From positions 66,762 through 130,761 of the forward strand of contig CAJUBJ010000005.1 of assembly GCA_910584655.1 (NCBI GenBank): a stretch of 64,000 nt of DNA, in the 5' to 3' direction. Below, in pieces: positions 34,704 through 41,582 of the stretch (positions are counted from its first letter, which is position 1; the number at the start of each line of letters is the position of its first letter). This DNA comes from an uncultured Bacilli bacterium. GTDB lineage: Bacteria; Bacillota_I; Bacilli_A; RF39; UBA660. A program made the position numbers and the translations under genes. The notes below the pieces were generated by a model. The model was not told the origin of the DNA, made no database searches, and saw only the letters and a program-made list of their open reading frames with translations.

Positions 34704-35141
34704 ATGTTAGATCCAGAATTAAGAAAAGAAATAATTATGGAACACTACTTAAATCCTATAAATCGTAATTCTATTGAAGATGAAAGATATATAAAAGTAA
34801 ATTCTAATAGTGAAACATGTATTGATAATATTGATTTATATATTTTATTTGAAGATGATAAAATTAAAGATTTTCATTTTAATGGAGAAGCATGTGCTAT
34901 ATCAACTTCAGCAGCATCTATTATGATAAAATTACTAGTTGGAAAAACAATTAGTGAAGTTAAAGAAATAATGAATAATTATTATAATATGATTAATGAA
35001 AAAGATTACAATGAAGATATCTTAGAAGAAGCTTGTTGTTATGAAGATATTTATAAACAACAAAACAGAATTGGTTGTGCAACAATTCCATGGAAAGGTC
35101 TAGAAAAAGCAATTAAAGAATATGAAAACAGGAAAAAATAA
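34704..35141 (+). CDS. sufU: Zinc-dependent sulfurtransferase SufU
   Basis: 145 residues. Zinc ligands are visible as C39-x-D41 (ETCIDN), C64 (GEACAIS) and C125 (RIGCATIPW). SufU accepts persulfide sulfur from SufS. The motif is C-I-D instead of the common C-G-D. The inserted loop typical of Gram-positive SufU is present. It is the last gene of the operon and is followed by a strong terminator. In Bacillus sufB comes next; here a CotF-like gene does. Confidence 0.95.
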   Translation: MLDPELRKEIIMEHYLNPINRNSIEDERYIKVNSNSETCIDNIDLYILFEDDKIKDFHFNGEACAISTSAASIMIKLLVGKTISEVKEIMNNYYNMINEKDYNEDILEEACCYEDIYKQQNRIGCATIPWKGLEKAIKEYENRKK

Positions 35142-35156
35142 ATTCCTGTTTTTTCA
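35125..35156 (+). terminator. Intrinsic terminator of the suf operon
   Basis: AAAACAGGAA (35125-35134) / TTCCTGTTTT (35143-35152), then T residues. Confidence 0.88.
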
Positions 35157-35208
35157 TGAATAAAAATAATTCAACAAATCCATAATATAATTAGAAAGGA
35201 AAAAATAT

Positions 35209-35406
35209 ATGGAACAGATACCAAATATAATTTCAACAAAAGACTTATCATATTTAGAAGATATGTTTAATTGGCATTTCACGTTATGCAAAAAAGCATA
35301 TACATATAGTGAAATAGTAACAGATGAGGCAATGACTTCATTCTTTATAGAAGTGTCAAAAAAACATAAAAAGATTTGTGAACAAATTGTAAAAAAATTA
35401 GGATAG
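35209..35406 (+). CDS. Small CotF-like helical protein
   Basis: 65 residues with a ferritin-like or CotF-like two-helix pattern: IISTKDLSYLEDMFNWHFTLCKKAY and AMTSFFIEVSKKHKKICEQIV. It resembles the short partner of Coat F-domain proteins in spore formers. RBS AGAAAGGA. It ends 9 nt before the larger CotF-family gene, so both are one transcript. Spore-coat function is inferred from the neighbour. Confidence 0.6.
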   Translation: MEQIPNIISTKDLSYLEDMFNWHFTLCKKAYTYSEIVTDEAMTSFFIEVSKKHKKICEQIVKKLG

Positions 35407-35415
35407 GAGGATTTT

Positions 35416-35730
35416 ATGGGAAATAAAGTATGTTGCAAAGAAACAAAAGTAGATGCAACTAAAACAATGAATGAACGTGATTATTTAATTGATATTTTAT
35501 GTAGTGAGAAAGACATAACCAAAAATATGTGTGTTGCTTTAACAGAAGCAAGTAATCAAAAACTAAACAAAGAATTTAAAGAAATCTTTGATACTGTTGA
35601 ATCTCTAGAAAGAGAAGCATACGATTTAGCATGGAATAATGGTTGGTATTCTCTTGAAGAAGCACAAACTACGAAGATTACTGAAAAACAAACATCTCTT
35701 CAAAAAAAATTAGATGAACTCTCAAATTAA
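35416..35730 (+). CDS. Coat F-domain (CotF-like) spore coat protein
   Basis: 104 residues. The Coat F pattern is clear: MNERDYLIDILCSEKDITKNM, VALTEASNQKL, and AYDLAWNNGWYSLEEA. In Bacillus and Clostridium, CotF-family proteins are in spore coats, though some members act in vegetative cells. N-terminal VCCKETKVD has a Cys pair. RBS AGGAGGA. Together with the CotE homologue at 6 kb this supports a sporulation history. Confidence 0.8.
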   Translation: MGNKVCCKETKVDATKTMNERDYLIDILCSEKDITKNMCVALTEASNQKLNKEFKEIFDTVESLEREAYDLAWNNGWYSLEEAQTTKITEKQTSLQKKLDELSN

Positions 35731-35734
35731 AATT

Positions 35735-35760
35735 AAGAACTATTAAGTTCTTTTTTCTTT
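35735..35760 (+). terminator. Intrinsic terminator
   Basis: AAGAACT (35735-35741) / AGTTCTT (35746-35752), then TTTTCTTT. Confidence 0.82.
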
Positions 35761-35799
35761 AGTATATTTATTATATAATTATTAAAAGAAGATGATAAA

Positions 35800-36363
35800 A
35801 TGTATAGTTTAAATACCCAAGCTTATAGTTCTAATAATTATTCTCAAAACAATATCAAAGAGAAAAATAAATTATATGAGAAAATTACTTTAATAATTGT
35901 TACCACAATTCTTACCATTATTTTACTTATTATAATAATTTTTAATGTTGGATTATACAAAATAAATGGAACCAGTATGAGTCCCACTTTAAAAGAAAAA
36001 GAATACGTTTTAACATATCAGCCTATAGAATATAAAAGAGGTGATATAATTGCATTCCATCACAATAATGCCATAATGATAAAAAGAATTGTTGGATTAC
36101 CTAATGACATAATAGATTTTGAACAGGACGGAACAGTTCTAATAAACAATAAAATATTAAGTGAGCCCTATCTGACTTCTAAGGCTTTAGGTCTTCCAGA
36201 TATAAAATTACCATATACTGTTCCTCCAGAGTCCTACTTTGTACTAGGGGATAATCGTAGCGATTCAATCGACAGCAGAGATGTCGCAATAGGATGCGTA
36301 AAAGTAGGGGACATAGTTGGAAAAGTTGAGTTTTCCATATTTCCACCAGCAAAAATTAAATAA
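35800..36363 (+). CDS. lepB: Signal peptidase I
   Basis: 187 residues. One N-terminal transmembrane helix (about 29-50), then the catalytic Ser59 in NGTSMSP and Lys95 in IMIKRIVGLP, and the family signature GDNRSDSIDSR. The short length is typical for Gram-positive SipS types. It removes signal peptides from exported proteins on the outer membrane face and would process the several exported proteins here. RBS AGAAGATGAT. Monocistronic. Confidence 0.97.
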   Translation: MYSLNTQAYSSNNYSQNNIKEKNKLYEKITLIIVTTILTIILLIIIIFNVGLYKINGTSMSPTLKEKEYVLTYQPIEYKRGDIIAFHHNNAIMIKRIVGLPNDIIDFEQDGTVLINNKILSEPYLTSKALGLPDIKLPYTVPPESYFVLGDNRSDSIDSRDVAIGCVKVGDIVGKVEFSIFPPAKIK

Positions 36364-36421
36364 AGCCTTATATTTTATATAATAAATATGCTATAATGTT
36401 AAAAGAATAGAAGGTGCTAGA

Positions 36422-37789
36422 ATGAATAGAAAAGAACTCATTATAAAACATATTAAAGATAGAATTGCCTCACTAGAAGAACTAGGCAAAGTTTATAGTG
36501 AAGAAAAAATAGAATCATTAGCTGAAAACTTGGCAAATTCTGATAAAACATTAACTGAAATAAATACATTAATAGATAATAAGTTTTCTAATCAAATAAG
36601 AAAAATAAATCACAATAATTATCTAGCATCATTAAAAGAATATTATTTATCAAAAATAGAAAAATTAAAAAAAGGAAATAATTGTTATTTATTATCGTAT
36701 GATCAAGGTGTGAAAATATTAGAACAAGCCTACCTTGAAGAACTTCAAGACATAACTCCTTATTTAAAACTTGTTAATGTTAACAATGATAAAAAAGGTT
36801 ATAAAAAAGAAAATAGCGTAAATAACGATTATGAACTTATTATGAGTGATATAGCTTATTTATTAAATATAGACTATGCTCATACATATCGTATCTTTGA
36901 TGAACAAATGAATCCTAATGGTATAGTAAACGTTTCTTTTGTTAGAAAAAATGAAAGATTTTTAAATTTTGAAGAGGCACTTCGTTTTATAAAAGAAGAA
37001 TCTCCTAAATTTACCCTTACTCAGAAGCTTTTAGAATATCATGATAAACACATTAAACATGGATTAAAAGAAGCCAAAAAAGATGATTATAAGAACAATA
37101 TTGAATATGTATTTGACCTCTTTAGTGCTCTACCTGATATAAAAGAAGAGAATATTGAAAAATTAAAAACAGACTATTTAAATATGAAAATATTTGAAAT
37201 ACTAACAAATAGTTTAAACAACAATCTAAATAACATCGGTTTAATGGTTAATAAAGAAAGTCTAAATTACACATATCGTTTATCACCATCATACAATAAA
37301 TGTTCTGTTGAAATACCTACACTTAAATATAATCAAACAATTTGCAACTTCTTTATTGTAGATAAAAAAGAATTACTAAGTTTTATAATTAATAACTACT
37401 ATAATAACGTAAAAGAATTATTATCATTAATATACTTCAATAAAGATTCATTGTTGACCATAATAAATCAAGTATTAAAAGAACATTTAGAATTTAATGA
37501 ATATAGTAAATATCATAAGCTAATCAATGAAAATATTAATATGATATGTGAACTAGTATCAACAAAAAAACAATTAACTCCTGATACTAAAGATGATATG
37601 CTTATATATGAAGATAATAATTTACTATATAAAAATCGTGTTTCACCAGTTGCAAATAACTATGTATCAGATGAATATGAAGAAGAAAAAGGAAGTACAA
37701 TTTTGCTAGCTATAGTTACAATTGTTTTATTTATAACTATAGGGATTATCTTACTTGCCATATATTCAGTTAGCAAAATGAATATGTAA
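36422..37789 (+). CDS. Tail-anchored protein of unknown function
   Basis: 455 residues, not recognised. The first about 425 residues are soluble, mostly helical and Lys/Asn/Glu-rich. One C-terminal hydrophobic helix (about 427-450, STILLAIVTIVLFITIGIILL) ends the protein, so it is tail-anchored with the bulk in the cytoplasm. A segment around 145-200 (DIAYLLNIDYAHTYRIFDE, GIVNVSFVRKNERFL) looks like a folded domain. RBS GAAGGTGC, own -10 (TATAAT) just upstream. The next unit is the serine T-box. Confidence 0.75.
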   Translation: MNRKELIIKHIKDRIASLEELGKVYSEEKIESLAENLANSDKTLTEINTLIDNKFSNQIRKINHNNYLASLKEYYLSKIEKLKKGNNCYLLSYDQGVKILEQAYLEELQDITPYLKLVNVNNDKKGYKKENSVNNDYELIMSDIAYLLNIDYAHTYRIFDEQMNPNGIVNVSFVRKNERFLNFEEALRFIKEESPKFTLTQKLLEYHDKHIKHGLKEAKKDDYKNNIEYVFDLFSALPDIKEENIEKLKTDYLNMKIFEILTNSLNNNLNNIGLMVNKESLNYTYRLSPSYNKCSVEIPTLKYNQTICNFFIVDKKELLSFIINNYYNNVKELLSLIYFNKDSLLTIINQVLKEHLEFNEYSKYHKLINENINMICELVSTKKQLTPDTKDDMLIYEDNNLLYKNRVSPVANNYVSDEYEEEKGSTILLAIVTIVLFITIGIILLAIYSVSKMNM

Positions 37790-37792
37790 CAT

Positions 37793-37821
37793 TTGACAAT
37801 AATTAAAAAAAATTATAAAAT
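37793..37821 (+). promoter_or_regulatory. Sigma-A promoter of the serine T-box leader
   Basis: TTGACA 37793-37798, 17-bp spacer, TAAAAT 37816-37821. Confidence 0.85.
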
Positions 37822-37834
37822 AATCACATAAATC

Positions 37835-38022
37835 GTTAAAGGAAGACCAGTAATTTATGATTTCTAGTGTAGAAAGTCCATGGTTGATGAAAATGGATCT
37901 AGCACATAAATGAATCTACTTTCTAGAGCAGCTAATCACTGCCGGGTAATTCCCGTTATTCAAATTAAGATAATATAAGGATGGTACCGTGCATATGCAC
38001 TCCTTTAGTACCATCCTTTTTT
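37835..38022 (+). promoter_or_regulatory. T-box leader, serine-specific (specifier TCT)
   Basis: The T-box core AAGGATGGTACCGTG is at 37977-37991, and its first part forms an 11-bp terminator stem with GTACCATCCTT (to 38018) followed by a T run. Stem I: GAAG...AGTA...ATTTATG on the 5' side pairs with CATAAAT...CTTTC on the 3' side, leaving loop GAATCTA. The specifier is TCT (37915-37917, Ser) followed by A. Uncharged tRNA-Ser would favour the antiterminator and expression of serS. Confidence 0.9.
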
Positions 38023-38038
38023 ATTTAGGGAGGTTAAT

Positions 38039-38562
38039 ATGATAAAGAAATCATTATATGATGAATTATTATTAATTACTGATGATTATAAGCGATCGTT
38101 AAAACTAGTAGAATATCTTTTTCGTAATAAGAAAGATAAAGAAGGAGAACCTTATATCAATCATTTACTAAGAGTAAGTAATAAATTAAGTAATCAAAAT
38201 ACTAAAATAGCAGGATTATTACATGATATAGTAGAGGACACTAAAGTTACTTTTGACGATTTAAAGTCTCTTGGTTTCAATGACGAAATAATTACATTAG
38301 TTAAATTAGTAACTAATGATAAACTTACTATTCACTTAAATAAAAAACTTGGTTAGAAGATTATCATAATAAGATAACTAAAATCTTAGAAAGTAACAAT
38401 ATTGAAACCATAAAATTAAAATACTCAGATATGAGTGACAATTTTAATCAAGAACGATTAAACAGATTAGATGAAAAAACAAAAAAGCATCTAACAAACA
38501 AATATCAACCAGAAATAATAAGATTAGAAGAATATTTAAAAGAAAGAGGAGAAATATTATGA
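38039..38562 (+). pseudogene. HD-domain (Rel-like hydrolase) gene split by a -1 frameshift
   Basis: The first frame (38039-38356, 105 residues) has GEPYINHLLRV, LLHDIVEDT and ends early after an A6 run at 38342-38347. The -1 frame continues as WLEDYHNKITKIL, IKLKYSDMSDNFNQERL and ends at TGA 38560-38562, overlapping the serS start as ATGA. Together they form one small HD phosphohydrolase: His, His-Asp and the distal Asp (SDMSD) are split over both frames. One missing A would restore it. Causes could be true inactivation, an assembly error or slippage at the A run. It lies under T-box control with serS. Confidence 0.75.
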
Positions 38563-39845
38563 TAGATATTAAATTAATAAGAGAAAACAGAGAATTAGTA
38601 CGTGAAAACATAAAGAAAAAATTTCAAGATGAAAAACTTCCTTTAGTAGATGAAGTTTATGAAATGGATATTAAAGTTAGAGAAGCACAAAAAAAAGCAG
38701 ATGATTTAAAAGCAGATAAAAACAAAAAAAGCGCTGAAATTGGTATGCTAATGAAAGATAAAAAAATTGATGAAGCTAATGCTATCAAAGAAGAAATAGC
38801 AGCAATGGCAGCTGAAATTACAGAGTTAGAAAATACTAAAATAGAATTAGATAAAGAAATAAAAGACCGTATGATGGTTATTCCTAATATTATGGATCCA
38901 TCTGTTCCAGTAGGTAAAGATGACTCTGAGAATGTTGAAGTAGAAAGATTTGGAGAACCAATAGTTCCAGAATACGAAATCCCATATCACGCAGATATCG
39001 TAGCATCATTTAATGGTTTAGACAAAGAAGCAGCAGGACGTACTAGTGGAGAAGGATTCTATTACTTAATTGGTGATATAGCTCGTCTACATGAGGCAAT
39101 GCTTGCATGTGCAAGAGATTATATGATAGACCATGGTTTTACTTACGCAATACCACCATTTATGATTCACAGTGATGTAGTAACAGGAGTTATGTCATTC
39201 CCTGAAATGGAAGCTATGATGTATAAAATAGAAGGAGAAGATTTATACTTAATTGGGACTTCAGAACATAGTATGATTGGTAAATTTAAAGATCAAATTA
39301 TTAAACAAGATACTTTGCCAATTAATATGACTTCTTATTCTCCATGCTTTAGAAAAGAGGGAGGATCTCATGGCTTAGAAGAAAGAGGACTATACAGAGT
39401 TCATCAATTTGAAAAGCAAGAAATGATTGTAGTCTGTGAACCAGAAGAATCTGCTGATTGGTATAACAAAATGTGGAAGCTAACAGTAGACTTATTTAGA
39501 AGCTGGGATATTCCTGTAAGACAATTAGAATGTTGTAGTGGAGACTTAGCTGATCTTAAGGTAAAATCTTGTGACATTGAAGCATGGAGTCCACGTCAAC
39601 AAAAATACTTTGAAGTAGCTAGTTGTTCTAATTTAGGAGACGCTCAAGCAAGACGTCTAGGAATTCGTACTAAAGGCGAAAAAGGAACATATTATGTTCA
39701 TACATTAAATAATACTGTAGTAGCAACACCACGTGGGTTAATTGCTCTATTAGAAAATAATTATCAAAGTGATGGAAGTGTCTTAATTCCAAAAGTATTA
39801 CAACCATATATGGGTGGTAAAGAAAGAATAGAACCAGTTAAATAA
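38559..39845 (+). CDS. serS: Seryl-tRNA synthetase
   Basis: 428 residues. An N-terminal coiled-coil arm (about 25-110), then the class II core: motif 2 CFRKEGGSHGLEERGLYRVHQFEKQE, and motif 3 near HTLNNTVVATPRGLIALLEN. It charges tRNA-Ser. The TLNNT/ATPR form of motif 3 and the FEKQE loop look more like archaeal/eukaryotic SerRS than the usual bacterial TLNGS/AVGR. It is controlled by the Ser T-box. Its start overlaps the HD gene and its stop overlaps the next gene (TAATG). Confidence 0.97.
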   Translation: MIDIKLIRENRELVRENIKKKFQDEKLPLVDEVYEMDIKVREAQKKADDLKADKNKKSAEIGMLMKDKKIDEANAIKEEIAAMAAEITELENTKIELDKEIKDRMMVIPNIMDPSVPVGKDDSENVEVERFGEPIVPEYEIPYHADIVASFNGLDKEAAGRTSGEGFYYLIGDIARLHEAMLACARDYMIDHGFTYAIPPFMIHSDVVTGVMSFPEMEAMMYKIEGEDLYLIGTSEHSMIGKFKDQIIKQDTLPINMTSYSPCFRKEGGSHGLEERGLYRVHQFEKQEMIVVCEPEESADWYNKMWKLTVDLFRSWDIPVRQLECCSGDLADLKVKSCDIEAWSPRQQKYFEVASCSNLGDAQARRLGIRTKGEKGTYYVHTLNNTVVATPRGLIALLENNYQSDGSVLIPKVLQPYMGGKERIEPVK

Positions 39846-40462
39846 TGAATTCTTATAGAAAAGACATAATTAATTTTTACAATCGTGAAGCAGAGCGATA
39901 TAAAGAAGAAAGAAATGAAATAAAAGGTTTCGACGAAATTTATAAACCATTTATTAAATATATAAAACACAACGGAAAAATTTTAGATTTTGGTTGTGGA
40001 TCAGGAAGAGATAGCTTATATTTTAAAAATAATGGATATAATGTTATTGCTTTAGACGGATCTAAAGAAATGTGCGATATAACTAGACAATTATGTAATA
40101 TTGAAGTAAAAGAAATGTTCTTCGAAGATTTCAAAGAGGAAAATACATATGATGGCATATGGGCATGTGCATCACTTCTTCATCTTCCAAAAGATATCTT
40201 AATTAATGTTCTAAAAAATCTCGCTTTATCATTAAAAGAAAATGGATACATTTATGCAAGCTTTAAATATGGTGATTATGAAGGAATAAGAAATAGAAGA
40301 TACTTTATTGATTTCACAGAAGAATCTTTTAAAGATATAATAAAGAAAATACCAGATTTAGAAATTATTGAAACCTATCAAACTAATGGAGTATTAAAAT
40401 CCCAAATAAGAAAACATTGGCTAAACATAGTTTTAAAAAAAAGGAATATTAGCAAAAACTAA
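39845..40462 (+). CDS. Class I SAM-dependent methyltransferase
   Basis: 205 residues. Motif I is ILDFGCGSGRDSLYF, with the acidic end of beta-2 in VIALDGSKEM and post-I WACASLLHLPKDIL. It resembles small-molecule or tellurite/UbiE-like methyltransferases, but the substrate is unclear. It overlaps the serS stop by one base, so it shares the T-box transcript. It ends in a bidirectional terminator. Confidence 0.85.
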   Translation: MNSYRKDIINFYNREAERYKEERNEIKGFDEIYKPFIKYIKHNGKILDFGCGSGRDSLYFKNNGYNVIALDGSKEMCDITRQLCNIEVKEMFFEDFKEENTYDGIWACASLLHLPKDILINVLKNLALSLKENGYIYASFKYGDYEGIRNRRYFIDFTEESFKDIIKKIPDLEIIETYQTNGVLKSQIRKHWLNIVLKKRNISKN

Positions 40463-40474
40463 TATTCCTTTTTT
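40437..40474. terminator. Bidirectional intrinsic terminator
   Basis: AAGGAATATTAG (40441-40452) / CTAATATTCCTT (40459-40470) with A and T runs outside. It serves the converging methyltransferase (+) and LysR (-) genes. Confidence 0.92.
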
Positions 40475-41349
40475 AATAGTTCAACAAACTTCTCAGCACT
40501 ACGACTTAATCTTTTATCAGTTAAAAAAGCAATATCTATTGATCTAGAACCTAAATCTGGTTCAGTTTTTATTTCTATCAAATTGTAATCAGCTAAATCT
40601 CCATCAAAGTATTCTCTAGTGACTCCACCAATTCCCATACCAATCTTAGTAAATTCTACAACTAAAGAATAACTGGTTAATTCGATTTCTGGAATTAAAT
40701 TAACGCCAAGTTTCGAACATAAATCATCTAAATAACACCTAGTATTAGAACCTTTAGACATTAAAATTAAAGGATAGTTATTTAATTCATTTAAAGGAAT
40801 AACTTTATCCTTTAAATTACTAAATGAATTATTAGCGACAAAAAAGTCATGAACAGTTTTTAATTTTAATTGAGTAAACTCACTAGGAATATTAGCAGGA
40901 GCATTATAGATAATAAAATCTATTAGACCATTTCTAACTCCTTTAATAAGTTCTGGTGTAGTATTAGTATTAATTTTTATTTTTATTTTTGGATATAATT
41001 TATGAAATTTTTCAATATATGGTAATAAAAATTTCTTAACTAAAGTATTACTAACCCCGATACTTAAAAATCCATAATCTAAATTAATAATTTCCTTGAT
41101 TTTTTTTTCTGCATTATCAATATGATCCATTGCTTGTTTTATTTGGTCATAAAAAACTTTACCTTCATCAGTTAAAATAACTCCATTTTTAGTTCTAATA
41201 AAAAGTGAGCAACCAATTTGTTCTTCTAAAGACTTGATTGCTTTACTAACACCAGGTTGTGTAATCATTAATTCATTAGCAGCTTTAGTAATATTTCCAT
41301 TTTTAGCAACACAATAAAATGTCTTATATAATTCTATATTTATGTTCAT
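40459..41349 (-). CDS. LysR-family transcriptional regulator
   Basis: 296 residues. HTH: GNITKAANELMITQPGVSKAIKSLE; effector domain from about residue 92 (FLSIGVSNTLVKKFLLP). RBS GGGGGTGA precedes the ATG. Immediately upstream lies the 15-bp palindrome ATAACTTTTAGTTAT (41376-41362), the T-N11-A type expected of a LysR recognition site, so autoregulation is likely. The divergent gene is the acidic zinc-ribbon protein. Confidence 0.93.
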   Translation of the reverse strand: MNINIELYKTFYCVAKNGNITKAANELMITQPGVSKAIKSLEEQIGCSLFIRTKNGVILTDEGKVFYDQIKQAMDHIDNAEKKIKEIINLDYGFLSIGVSNTLVKKFLLPYIEKFHKLYPKIKIKINTNTTPELIKGVRNGLIDFIIYNAPANIPSEFTQLKLKTVHDFFVANNSFSNLKDKVIPLNELNNYPLILMSKGSNTRCYLDDLCSKLGVNLIPEIELTSYSLVVEFTKIGMGIGGVTREYFDGDLADYNLIEIKTEPDLGSRSIDIAFLTDKRLSRSAEKFVELLKKEY

Positions 41350-41361
41350 ATTTTCACCCCC

Positions 41362-41376
41362 ATAACTAAAAGTTAT
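41362..41376. promoter_or_regulatory. LysR-type operator candidate
   Basis: ATAACTAAAAGTTAT, a palindrome with a T-N11-A core. It sits just before the RBS of the LysR gene in the divergent intergenic region. Confidence 0.6.
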
Positions 41377-41391
41377 ATAAAAACAAAACTA

Positions 41392-41433
41392 TATTGCTAT
41401 ATATTATATATAAACAAATTAAATATAGCAATA
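41392..41433. repeat. Perfect inverted repeat in the divergent intergenic region
   Basis: TATTGCTATAT (41392-41402) and ATATAGCAATA (41423-41433), 11 bp each, separated by 20 nt. It could be a second regulator site or a cruciform. The wider interval 41350-41582 also has an extended -10 (TGATATAAT 41507-41515) for the rightward gene. Confidence 0.55.
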
Positions 41434-41582
41434 AAAATATTACAAAAAAAATATCAATATAATGTTAAGTTATTTACACAAAAAAACTTTTATCTTAGAT
41501 TTTTTATGATATAATAAAAAAGTAAGATAGGGAAATATATAACATAGATATTATATAAAATAGTAGATTGGATGTGAATTTA

